From Phycisphaerae bacterium (GTDB lineage Bacteria; Planctomycetota; Phycisphaerae; UBA1845), in assembly GCA_029260115.1 (NCBI GenBank), contig JAJDDW010000084.1, positions 1-46,923 of the forward strand: DNA of 46,923 bases. Reading direction: 5' to 3'. The notes under the pieces are model-generated. The model was not told the origin of the DNA. It ran no database searches and saw nothing but the letters and a program-made list of their open reading frames with translations. A program made the translations under genes and the position numbers. This document shows positions 39,116-46,923 of this stretch, one piece after another; position 1 is the stretch's first letter; the number at the start of each line of letters is the position of its first letter.

Positions 39116-40413
39116 TGTCCCCGCGCAAAGGTTTCGGACTTTGGACACTTACATTTCTTGTCGTAGCTAACATGGTCGGGGCTGGCGTGTTCACCACGTC
39201 AGGCTTTACTTTGCAGAGTCTGGGCTCACCATCTCTGGTGCTGGCTGCCTGGGCGGTGGGGGGGATGATCGCGCTGGCCGGCGCGGTTGGATACGGACAG
39301 CTGATTCGCGTCATGCCCGAATCGGGAGGCGAGTATCTTTTCCTGTCGCGTGCGGCCCATCCACTCGTTGGTTTTGTGGCGGGATGGGTTTCATTGATCG
39401 CTGGTTTTACCGGAGCCATTGCCTACGCCGCGACGGCCCTGGAAAGTTATGCCATGCCCGCAAACCTGCGGCCTGTTTGGTTGCCGGTAAATACCATCGC
39501 GATATTTGCGGTGGTGGTTGGAGCGCTTTTTCATGGCTTCAAACCTCAAGTCGGCGCCGTTTTTCAAAACATAGCCGTCACGCTAAAGCTTATTTTGCTC
39601 GGCAGCTTTCTCGTCGCGGCGGTGGTGTTGCTTCCGCTTGATAGCTGGCAAGGCGAGCCGATAGCAACTATGGCGCCCGCGCCCTCAGTTGCCGTAGCGT
39701 TTGCAGGATCATTGGTTTGGATTTCACTTAGTTATTCCGGATTCAACGCGGCAGTCTATATTGCCGAGGAAGCGCGCGACCTCAAGAATACAGTGCCCAA
39801 GTCGTTAGTCCTTGGGACAGTCATCGTGTTGGTGTTGTATTTGCTGCTCAACGCCGTGTTTGTGTGCGCCCCACCCCACGAAGCCGTCGCAGGAAAAGAA
39901 GACGTTGCCGCCGCAGCTGCCGAGTGGATTGGCGGGCATAAGTTAGCCACGTTCGTTCGAGGGATAATCTCCATCGCACTTTTTACATCCGTCTCAAGTA
40001 TGATGATGGCTGCCCCGCGTGTTTACCGAAAAATGGCGGACGATGGTATGTTACCCAAATCTTTGGCTAGCGGAGGGGCCGCACCGCGCGTAGCTGTCTC
40101 GGTGCAAGCGGGGTTAGCTGTGTTGTTTATTCTCGTCTCGTCGCTGCGCGGGCTTCTATCATACTTGGGGCTGACGCTATCACTCTGTGCGGCGTTTTCT
40201 GTCAGCTGCCTTTTTCTACCTTCCATTCGACGTCATCCCTACTTTCACGTCAGCAGCATGCTGCCTATTCTTTACATCGTCTGCACACTAATCGCCGCAG
40301 CCATTATGAGTTATGGCGAGCCTATGCAGCTTCTTGCCACGGTACTGACATTCTTCGTTGGGGCGTTGGCTTATCTGGTCGCCAGACGCGGAGACCGTAA
40401 GAACAAGTCGTAG
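39115..40413 (+). CDS. APC-family amino acid permease
   Basis: A 432-residue transporter with about twelve membrane helices. The N-terminal helix 'LTFLVVANMVGAGVFTTSGF' carries the unwound G-A-G substrate site of the APC superfamily; 'PESGGEYLFLSRA' and 'YSGFNAAVYIAEEARDLKNTVPKS' are characteristic loops. It likely takes up or exchanges an amino acid or amine; the substrate is not predictable. Its ATG shares a base with the stop of the exported methyltransferase (TAATG), so the two are cotranslated. It converges on the kinase gene with about 215 nt between. Confidence 0.9.
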   Translation: MSPRKGFGLWTLTFLVVANMVGAGVFTTSGFTLQSLGSPSLVLAAWAVGGMIALAGAVGYGQLIRVMPESGGEYLFLSRAAHPLVGFVAGWVSLIAGFTGAIAYAATALESYAMPANLRPVWLPVNTIAIFAVVVGALFHGFKPQVGAVFQNIAVTLKLILLGSFLVAAVVLLPLDSWQGEPIATMAPAPSVAVAFAGSLVWISLSYSGFNAAVYIAEEARDLKNTVPKSLVLGTVIVLVLYLLLNAVFVCAPPHEAVAGKEDVAAAAAEWIGGHKLATFVRGIISIALFTSVSSMMMAAPRVYRKMADDGMLPKSLASGGAAPRVAVSVQAGLAVLFILVSSLRGLLSYLGLTLSLCAAFSVSCLFLPSIRRHPYFHVSSMLPILYIVCTLIAAAIMSYGEPMQLLATVLTFFVGALAYLVARRGDRKNKS

Positions 40414-40630
40414 TGTTCGATTGTAGGGGGTTGAATGGAACATGGGTTAGGCGGATTTTCGCCTACTGTGACAGGCATACGTCGCGGCGTTAACCAATTA
40501 TCAAGCCCATTCATCGGTATAATTTGAAGCGTATCAGGCGCTCTTATAAAGTGGAAGTCAGACTGAATCCCATCGTCGTTATTAGAAATAGTTGCCTATC
40601 TCAATTGGAAGTCGTTTGCGTAGCATTGTC

Positions 40631-43600
40631 TTACTCAGGCAGTGTCGCCTGCCATTCGGCGGCTTTATCGAGTTTGTTCCATGACTCGTAGAGGGTTACG
40701 AGACGCTTAACGCACTTGGCTGTTCGCCAGTGTTGTTTACCGAAACTTGAGGTCAGAAGCTCGTGAGACTCAAGTAGCGTAGTTTCAGCAATTTTGAATT
40801 TACCGAGATGTGTTCTGGCATCACCGAGCTTAGCTAGATAAGCTCCCAGCCAACGCATGTTGTCGCCTGTCCACACCCTTCGCGCCTTAGCTTCCATTGC
40901 TTCTAGTACGGCGTCAGCTTCCTGGTGGCGGCCAAGTTTAGTTAGTGTTGCCCCCACATTAGATCTTGACTGGAGAGAGTTTGGGTGCTCATCGCCGAGT
41001 ACGTCCCGGTAGGCTTGCTCCGCTTTGCGGTAGTAGGGTAAAGCTTCGGAAAACTCGTCCATCGAATATAGTATATATCCCATTTTGTTGGTATAGCCGA
41101 GGGTTTCCGGGTGGTTTTCACCTAGTACCCGTCGGCTGCCTTCTAGCGCTTCACGATGAAAAGGTAAAGCTTCGGCGAGCTTGTCCATCGCCTGGAGCGT
41201 GGTGCCCATGATACTGATTGAGCTTAACGTGCTCGGGTGGTCGTCACCCAGTACACGTCGGAAACCTTCAAGTGCCTCGCGCTGATAGGCTAAAGCTTCG
41301 GAGTATTTGTCCATCAAATAAAGGACATAGCCCACGTTGTTGATTGAGGTTAAGGTGCTCGGGTGGTCGTCACCCATAAGGCGCCGTCTGCCTTCAAGCG
41401 CCTCACGGTGAAAGGGCAACGCTTCTGCGTACTTACCTATGGACTGGAGGGTAATGCCCATGTTGCTGATCGAGCTTAGCGTCGACGGATGATCGTTGCC
41501 CAGCAATTGTCGTTTGCCAATCAGCGCTTTGCGAGAATATGACACAGCTTCATCATGCTTGCCCATCGAAAATAGAAGCATGCCCAAATTGCTGATCGAA
41601 GTCAGTGTATGCGGGTGGTCGTCACCTAGGATGCGTGCTCGTGTTTCCAATGCTTCTCGAAAGTACGGTTCAGCCTCTGAGATTCTGCCCATATTCAGAA
41701 GGAGCGTGCCGGTGTTATTGATCGATATAAGTGTGTCCGGATGGTCATCGCCCAATTCTTGTCGTTGGCCCTCGAGTGCCTCGCGGCAGTAGGGCAATGC
41801 TTCATCGTACTTGCCCATCGACATGAGAAGCATACCCATGTCGTTGATCGAATCTAGGGTGTCCGTTTTATCATGGCCTAGCATCTGACGACGGATAGCT
41901 AACGCTCTTTCCAATTGAGGTAGAGATTGCGGGAATAGACCGATATCTCGATAGGTGTTACCTATGGCTTGTCGCAATGCTGCTTCCAACAATGGTTGGT
42001 CAGCAAAATCTGCATCGATTGTCGCCACGGCTCCGGCGAGGATTTCCTTGTCGACAATATTCAATGCGATGTCCGTGGCATTGAGTTCATCAAACGAAGC
42101 TAACACCGCATCAATTTGATCTTGAGATGCGCCACTGCGGATCATTTTTTCGAGGGTACGCTCGCTCAGGCTTGTGAATATGTGGCGTCCCATCGTTTCC
42201 GCGTTAATGTCGGAAATCATGGACGATTGAATCTCGACAACAGCCTCCAATTGATCAATCGCGCTTTTGGTCTCGTGTTGACGCTGCTCGGCTAGTGTGA
42301 GGTTGACCTGAGCCCGTTGCGTGGCATTTTCTGCGAGACGTCGCTGCGAAGCCTCGGCTAAGGCAAATTTGAACACCAGCCCGGCGGCGACAATAAAGAA
42401 TAAAACCATAGCGCTGCCAGCAAGCACGCTTAATCGGTTGCGCCGTACAAACTTCTTTAGCCTATAGGTGAAGCTCGGTGCCCCAGCAGTGACCGGTTCA
42501 TGGTGTAGGTAGCGCTGAATATCTGCGGCGAGGTCCGAAGCGTTTGTATAGCGACGTGAGCGGTCTTTTTCGAGCGATTTCATAGTGATCCAATCAAGAT
42601 CACCCGCGATAATTTTGGTAAGTGAGCGTGGGTCGGTGCTACGGTGGTCGGCGATAGTTGTAATGTGTATGCCTGTTTCTCGCTTAGTACGTAGTCTATT
42701 GTCAGCGCTGGATGCTCGTTGGGGACGTGTGTTCGAACTCATTCGCCAGCTTGGCTTTGGTGGCTCATCCTCTCGAATGATTCGCCCAATCTCGCCTAAC
42801 GGTGCGCGGCGAAGATCAGTTGGATCGAATGGCAATGTTCCCACCAGAAGCTCATAAAGCAAAACGCCCAATGAATAGATGTCAGTACGCGTATCTATAT
42901 CGTTATCAGTCGAACCGGCCTGTTCGGGACTCATATACTCGGGGGTGCCAATCAATTGCCCCTGAATCGTGTAGACCGTATGTTTACTAAGCCGATGGTC
43001 GAGCGCTTTGGCTAGACCGAAATCGATGACTTTTGGAATAGCCTTACCCCGCTGAGGGGAAACGAGAATATTGCTTGGCTTAATGTCGCGGTGAATTACG
43101 CCTTTTTGATGCGCGTGCTGAATGGCCTCGCACACTTTGATAAATAGTTTGAGCCGATCGGTAATGCTCAGATTATGTTGGTCGCAATACTTGGTTATCG
43201 GTAATCCTTCGACATATTCAAGGGCAAAATAGGGTCTTCCATCTTCCGCGAAGCCGGCATCGAATACTTTAGCCACATGAGGATGGTCGAACATCGCAAG
43301 CGCCTGTCGTTCGGCTTCGAACCGGGCAATTGTCTGTTCGGAGTCCATGCCGCGCTTGATGAGTTTTAGCGCAACTTGTCTTCGTATAGGCACTTGCTGC
43401 TGAGCGAGATATACGACGCCCATTCCGCCTTCGCCGATTCGGCGAATGATTTCGTAGTGGCCAACACGAACAGGCGTCTCTGAATTTTCGCTAGAATCAT
43501 CCACGCCAAAAGCTAGCGTTTGCACGAAGTCATCTACCTCGGTCGCGGGCAGGCAAAGTAGTTTTTCTACTTCTCTTCGTAGTGATTCGTTCGAACCGCA

Positions 43601-43693
43601 TTCTTCGTCGAGCATCGCCGCTTGCTCAACCTGGGAGAGATTTTCTGTGCGATGAAACAAGTCTTGGATTCGTTGTAGTCGGTTTTCACTCAT
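40631..43693 (-). CDS. Transmembrane Ser/Thr protein kinase with kinesin-light-chain-type TPRs
   Basis: A 1020-residue PknB-type kinase. A short N-terminal region resembles the usual planctomycete leader ('RLQRIQDLFHRTENL'). Kinase domain at about residues 80-350: 'GEGGMGVVYLAQQ', Lys in 'VALKLIKRGM', 'HRDIKPSNIL', 'DFGLAKALD', 'GTPEYMSPEQAG'. One membrane helix ('LAGSAMVLFFIVAAGLVFKFAL') at about 430-455 leads to an outside region with eight to nine 42-residue TPRs of the pattern 'GDDHPSTLxSIxNMGxxL...EALPxxREALEG'. These should bind a protein ligand. ATG 43693 was chosen; ATG 43720 would overlap the sigma gene. It follows the sigma factor gene and probably works with it. Confidence 0.93.
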   Translation of the reverse strand: MSENRLQRIQDLFHRTENLSQVEQAAMLDEECGSNESLRREVEKLLCLPATEVDDFVQTLAFGVDDSSENSETPVRVGHYEIIRRIGEGGMGVVYLAQQQVPIRRQVALKLIKRGMDSEQTIARFEAERQALAMFDHPHVAKVFDAGFAEDGRPYFALEYVEGLPITKYCDQHNLSITDRLKLFIKVCEAIQHAHQKGVIHRDIKPSNILVSPQRGKAIPKVIDFGLAKALDHRLSKHTVYTIQGQLIGTPEYMSPEQAGSTDNDIDTRTDIYSLGVLLYELLVGTLPFDPTDLRRAPLGEIGRIIREDEPPKPSWRMSSNTRPQRASSADNRLRTKRETGIHITTIADHRSTDPRSLTKIIAGDLDWITMKSLEKDRSRRYTNASDLAADIQRYLHHEPVTAGAPSFTYRLKKFVRRNRLSVLAGSAMVLFFIVAAGLVFKFALAEASQRRLAENATQRAQVNLTLAEQRQHETKSAIDQLEAVVEIQSSMISDINAETMGRHIFTSLSERTLEKMIRSGASQDQIDAVLASFDELNATDIALNIVDKEILAGAVATIDADFADQPLLEAALRQAIGNTYRDIGLFPQSLPQLERALAIRRQMLGHDKTDTLDSINDMGMLLMSMGKYDEALPYCREALEGQRQELGDDHPDTLISINNTGTLLLNMGRISEAEPYFREALETRARILGDDHPHTLTSISNLGMLLFSMGKHDEAVSYSRKALIGKRQLLGNDHPSTLSSISNMGITLQSIGKYAEALPFHREALEGRRRLMGDDHPSTLTSINNVGYVLYLMDKYSEALAYQREALEGFRRVLGDDHPSTLSSISIMGTTLQAMDKLAEALPFHREALEGSRRVLGENHPETLGYTNKMGYILYSMDEFSEALPYYRKAEQAYRDVLGDEHPNSLQSRSNVGATLTKLGRHQEADAVLEAMEAKARRVWTGDNMRWLGAYLAKLGDARTHLGKFKIAETTLLESHELLTSSFGKQHWRTAKCVKRLVTLYESWNKLDKAAEWQATLPE
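41000..41960 (-). repeat. Intragenic 126-bp repeats encoding TPRs
   Basis: The kinase C-terminal region repeats at a 126-bp period (42 codons) about eight times, for example the recurring 'GATCGTCACCCAG'-like Gly-Asp-Asp-His-Pro segment and 'TCGAAGGC..GCGGCTGC'-type stretches. Units are close enough at DNA level for unequal recombination to change their number. Confidence 0.7.
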
Positions 43694-43706
43694 CGTCTTC
43701 GCAGGC

Positions 43707-44282
43707 CTAAGAAGGTTCATCAGATAGTTGGGAAAACAGCCATCGTTTGATGAAACGCCATTCACGTTTAATGGTATCGGTGGACAGGTCCAGGGCCGTA
43801 GCAGTTTCTTGGATCGTTAATCCAGCAAAAAAACGAAGGTTGACGATGCCTCCCTTACGCGGATCATCAGCCTCCAAGCGTGTCAATGCGTCATGAAGGG
43901 GTAGAATGTCGATAGATCGTTTTTGCCCATCATCGCTGACATCATCGATTGTTACCCGCTGGTGGTTCCCGCCATGTTTGAGAGAGGCTTTGCTGCGGGC
44001 ATGCTCGACGAGAATATCGCGCATCGTCCGAGCGGCAGTGGCGATGAATGGCCCTTGCGCATTCCAAGTCGGGTCGGCCTTGCCTAAGAGCCGTAGGTAG
44101 ACTTCGTGAACAAGGGCCGTGGGCTGAAGCGACTGACCAGGCGGAAGCTTAGCTAGTCGGGACTTTGCAAGCTTACGAAGTTCCGCGTAGACCAACGGAA
44201 TCCATGCATCGGCGTCTTCATGCCCCTTCAAATGGCCCTGGAAGCCTTGGTCGCCAAATTCAGAATTTCGTGGGTCAGCCAT
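43707..44282 (-). CDS. ECF-family RNA polymerase sigma factor (planctomycete/acidobacterial type)
   Basis: A 191-residue sigma factor. Region 2: 'LVYAELRKLAKSRLAKLPPGQSLQPTALVHEVYLRLLG...FIATAARTMRDILVEHARSKAS' as in the TIGR02999/Sigma70_ECF group. Region 4: 'VNLRFFAGLTIQETATALDLSTDTIKREWRFIKRWL', with the helix-turn-helix. In the group it is typically paired with an adjacent Ser/Thr kinase and no classical anti-sigma factor, which is what is seen here: the kinase gene starts 13 nt after its stop. The long AT-rich region upstream (44283 on) should hold the promoter. Confidence 0.93.
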   Translation of the reverse strand: MADPRNSEFGDQGFQGHLKGHEDADAWIPLVYAELRKLAKSRLAKLPPGQSLQPTALVHEVYLRLLGKADPTWNAQGPFIATAARTMRDILVEHARSKASLKHGGNHQRVTIDDVSDDGQKRSIDILPLHDALTRLEADDPRKGGIVNLRFFAGLTIQETATALDLSTDTIKREWRFIKRWLFSQLSDEPS

Positions 44283-44699
44283 TATTTTTTCAAAAATTAT
44301 AAAAAATCATGCACCATTAGTCGCCTAGTTTTCGGAGTACTCTATGGAAAGGTCTCATGCGTATACAAAAATGCAATACAAAACTTTCATTCTAGTCATG
44401 GAGCTGGCCATGTGTTGCCTTGTGTTACAAGACGCAAGAACCATTCTACGAGGGTTGCGTAATCGATTCAAGAAAAAAACGCCTCGTCCCATTGGCATGG
44501 CTGTCGGGGCGAACCAAATGCTATGGGCCGAGGTGGATTTTCTTGTTTGTAAGCGCCAATAATAGGTGCCTAGTGACGTGATCAGCTCTATGCGTTCGTG
44601 ATATGGGATGTTCGGTAGGCGTCATACCGGACTTAAATTGAGTCGAGAGGCTCCGGTAATAAGCCACTCGCACAAGTCATTGGTTTGGAGGTAATTGTT
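44283..44699. other. Divergent intergenic region, no gene seen
   Basis: About 415 nt between the ECF sigma gene and the secreted protein gene. It begins with an A/T-rich stretch (44283-44312) suited to promoters. A plus frame at 44344-44562 has no ribosome site and no recognisable protein features, so it is not called. Confidence 0.4.
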
Positions 44700-46748
44700 A
44701 TGAGGTGCAACTATTTAGCAGCTTTAGCTGTCAGTGTTTCTTGGATTCTATCGAGTGCGGCGTTGGCGGTTCCGCCGGTGAATGATGTTTGTGACACAGG
44801 GGCGATTGTCATCGATCAATCGACATGCGCGCCTTCTACTGACATCGGCAACTGCGCTAAAAGTAAATCCAGTTGGTGTAGCCCATTAGGTGTTGACTGT
44901 GGCGGTGCTGATGGTCTATGCATCCCGATTGTGGATGACATGAATGTTCAGTCAGTCAATCAGTTTGATTGCGATATTGTTCCAACGGATAATCGAGAAG
45001 CGACATCCGGATACCCTATATCTACGAATGATCCCAATTGTTCAGACAGTTTCTTCGGTTCCGATATATGGTGGACAATTGTGGCTCCTTGTTCTGGCTT
45101 GATGGATGTCACCATGTGTGGGGGAGGTGAATATGACGCCATGCTAGCGACGTATGATTTTTGTCCAAACCCCAATGAAACTGTGATCGTGGTCCCGATA
45201 TCTTGCAACGACGACGGGTGTGGTGTGCCCTCAGGCTTATCTCAGCTTGAGCCTTTTGCCGTGAGTAGTGGGCAGGAAGTTATCGTTCGTGTAGGCGGAT
45301 GGGCGGGTGATACTTCGGGTGCGATCATGCCAGCGGCTGAAGGGCAATCGCAGATGCATGTGCGATTTGTTTGCTTCGCAGTGGATTCCGCTCCCGTTAC
45401 AACGCTTTCTGGTGAGCCTGGTTTCAGCAAAAATCGTTATGTATCATTTGATCCCAATACCAATGGAACTGATGCCGTAGCCATTCGCGTGACGCGGGTC
45501 GGTGGCATAGACGAATATGTAGACTGTACGCAAGTAGTAGATAAAGGGGCGGATGGCTTCTACGCGAAGTTGATTGATGGTCCGCTGCCGCCACCTGGAG
45601 ACTCCATTTATTACTGTGATTGGAGCAGCGTGACGACTGGCTTGCATGTGACGAGCTGTAATGTGCTTCCAGGCAATCTGTACGAAGTGTCTACGACCAT
45701 CGATGGCGATAATTTTTCGCCGTTAATAGCGATAGAAACGACGACACCTCAATTTTCAGCTGGGCGCGAGATGGGTGATTTGGTTGGCGGTTTGGTAGGG
45801 GGCTTTTGGACGGCACCAGATGGATTATTCACTACTTCTGATGTAGTTGCCATGATATCAGCAGGAAACATGGAACCAACAGCACCAATGCTCGCTAGAG
45901 TTGATCTCGTCGGAGAGTCGCAGATCGGGGGCGCATTGCTGGTTCCGGATGCTATCATTTCCCAAGTTGACATTGATCAATTTAACGCAGTCTTTTCCGG
46001 GCAACCATTTGGTTTTGGTGTAACGAATTGCTTGACTGGCACTTGTATACCTCCAGTGAATTGCTCAACGGGTGGTACATTTCCAGAAGCGCCTTTCGCC
46101 CTTAGCGGTGAGCATGGGTACACCAAAGATCGTTATGTATCTATCGATCCGACTTCTAATGGTAGCACGCCAGTAGCGATTCGGGTTACGCGCGTCGGCG
46201 GAACGGATAAGTACCTTGATTGTACTTCGCTAACCTTTCGTGGCTCCGATGGTTTGTATGCTAAACTCATCGATGGTCCGCTACCAGCGGCTGGTGATGC
46301 GACTTATTACTGTAATTTGGGCGGCCCCACTGCTGGCTTGCATATGAGAGGCTGTAGTATTATGCCGGGTAATATATACGACATTTCAATGACAATAGAT
46401 GGCACAGTGTTTTCTTCGGCACTTCCCATATCAACAACATTGCCACAATTTACGGCAGGCCGTTCCTATGGCGATTTAGGTGGTACTTTTGTTGGCGGCG
46501 TTTGGACCGCTCCTGACGGACTAGTTACAGCCAGCGATATTGTAGCAGTCGTTCAGAAATTCAGCCTCGTACTTGGTGCCCCCATCCTCGCCCGCACAGA
46601 TACCGAAGGCGCAATTCCAAATGGTATACAGAATGGCGCCGATATGCTTCGTGCGGTGACTGGCTTTGCCGGTAGCTCATTTGGCTTTGGCGTGACAGAT
46701 TGCCTAACAGGAATATGTGTACCCCCTCAAGGTGGTGCTTGCGAATAA
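44700..46748 (+). CDS. Large secreted protein with two tandem 220-residue repeats and dockerin-like segments
   Basis: A 682-residue protein with a signal peptide (residues 1-25, ending 'SSAALA'). Residues about 26-230 are a Cys-rich beta domain ('SDSFFGSDIWWTIVAPCSG', 'YDAMLATYDFC'). Two copies of a 220-residue unit follow: 'LSGEPGFSKNRYVSFDPN' / 'LSGEHGYTKDRYVSIDPT', each with 'AIRVTRVGG', 'FYAKLIDGPLP' / 'LYAKLIDGPLP', then 'WTAPDGLFTTSDVVAM' / 'WTAPDGLVTASDIVAV' and the closing 'FGFGVT(N/D)CLTG'. The 'P-D-G...S-D' parts resemble dockerin calcium loops of planctomycete surface proteins. GGAGG at 44687-44691 is 8 nt before ATG 44700. No PEP-CTERM. Function unknown, perhaps adhesion or carbohydrate binding. 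Confidence 0.75.
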   Translation: MRCNYLAALAVSVSWILSSAALAVPPVNDVCDTGAIVIDQSTCAPSTDIGNCAKSKSSWCSPLGVDCGGADGLCIPIVDDMNVQSVNQFDCDIVPTDNREATSGYPISTNDPNCSDSFFGSDIWWTIVAPCSGLMDVTMCGGGEYDAMLATYDFCPNPNETVIVVPISCNDDGCGVPSGLSQLEPFAVSSGQEVIVRVGGWAGDTSGAIMPAAEGQSQMHVRFVCFAVDSAPVTTLSGEPGFSKNRYVSFDPNTNGTDAVAIRVTRVGGIDEYVDCTQVVDKGADGFYAKLIDGPLPPPGDSIYYCDWSSVTTGLHVTSCNVLPGNLYEVSTTIDGDNFSPLIAIETTTPQFSAGREMGDLVGGLVGGFWTAPDGLFTTSDVVAMISAGNMEPTAPMLARVDLVGESQIGGALLVPDAIISQVDIDQFNAVFSGQPFGFGVTNCLTGTCIPPVNCSTGGTFPEAPFALSGEHGYTKDRYVSIDPTSNGSTPVAIRVTRVGGTDKYLDCTSLTFRGSDGLYAKLIDGPLPAAGDATYYCNLGGPTAGLHMRGCSIMPGNIYDISMTIDGTVFSSALPISTTLPQFTAGRSYGDLGGTFVGGVWTAPDGLVTASDIVAVVQKFSLVLGAPILARTDTEGAIPNGIQNGADMLRAVTGFAGSSFGFGVTDCLTGICVPPQGGACE

Positions 46749-46819
46749 TGATTTTTAAAAACCCAGGGGAGGACGGTATTGCACACTGGGGTTTGGTAAT
46801 TAGCAGGAGGTAAGGACTT

Positions 46820-46923
46820 ATGAGAGGAAAAGGTATTCGAGCTTGGTCACCCATATTTGGGGTCTTAGCTATCGGGTTGTGTGTATTTGGGCTGAGCATC
46901 AAAGGTGCGCCAGCCGGGGACGA
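46820..46923 (+). CDS. 5' end of an exported protein (partial)
   Basis: ATG 46820 is preceded by GGAGG at 46806-46810 (9-nt spacing). The 34 visible residues form a signal peptide: basic start 'MRGKGIRAWS', hydrophobic 'IFGVLAIGLCVFGLSI', then 'KGAPAGD'. The frame is open at the window edge. It lies 71 nt after the duplicated secreted protein and is likely in the same transcription unit; no family can be seen. Confidence 0.7.
   Translation, partial: MRGKGIRAWSPIFGVLAIGLCVFGLSIKGAPAGD

Noticed and set aside
44344..44562. 72-residue plus frame between the sigma factor and secreted protein genes
   Set aside because: No Shine-Dalgarno sequence, no known motif, and it begins inside probable promoter DNA.

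Overview
The window reads like a mid-GC Planctomycetota chromosome, probably a Phycisphaerae-like or otherwise uncultured lineage. That inference rests on a DUF6941 protein, the ECF sigma plus TPR-kinase pair, a TadG-like von Willebrand protein, secreted proteins with 'W-T-A-P-D-G...S-D-V-V-A' dockerin-like repeats, an exosortase/EPS locus, and dispersed palindromic repeats of the ATTCCCGC-n4-GCGGGAAT type. No rRNA, tRNA or CRISPR was seen.

Layout. 0-4.4 kb: start of a minus-strand gene, a DUF6941 protein, exonuclease VII (xseB, xseA) with a CheX-like fragment overlapping the xseA start, an exported glutathione peroxidase, and a divergent DUF4937 protein. 5-7 kb: a HerA-type ATPase. 7.2-9 kb: the RNase P RNA gene (rnpB) facing a three-gene minus-strand remnant whose order and features match Mu gp25-gp26-gp27; the last ORF runs antisense through all of rnpB. 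9.8-15.3 kb: an operon of two alkaline-phosphatase-superfamily enzymes (one signal-anchored, one a lipoprotein), a tiny ribbon-helix-helix-like protein and an EMC3/DUF106-like membrane protein. 15.5-21.7 kb: a HAD hydrolase, an exported Ser/Arg-rich protein, PEP carboxylase and a small Cys-pair protein. 22-26.1 kb: TadG-like vWA protein (minus), a beta-propeller lipoprotein and a methyltransferase.

26.2-27.1 kb holds the most interesting locus: a DUF3179 reading frame interrupted by one in-frame TGA exactly where the family has Cys, followed 14 nt later by a perfect 7-bp hairpin with a G-first loop. This matches the geometry of a bacterial SECIS, so the gene is a candidate selenoprotein rather than two broken ORFs.

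27.5-34.5 kb is an exopolysaccharide/exosortase operon: Wza-type export lipoprotein, exosortase, Wzz/Wzc-type ATPase with an altered Walker A, DegT aminotransferase and UDP-glucuronate decarboxylase-like SDR. These would act together in nucleotide-sugar supply, chain-length control and export, but no glycosyltransferase is in the window. 34.7-40.4 kb: cobalamin-dependent methionine synthase, an exported methyltransferase and an APC permease coupled to it. 40.6-44.3 kb: a minus-strand ECF sigma factor followed by a transmembrane Ser/Thr kinase with kinesin-light-chain-type TPRs. 44.7 kb to the end: a large duplicated secreted protein and the 5' end of another exported protein.
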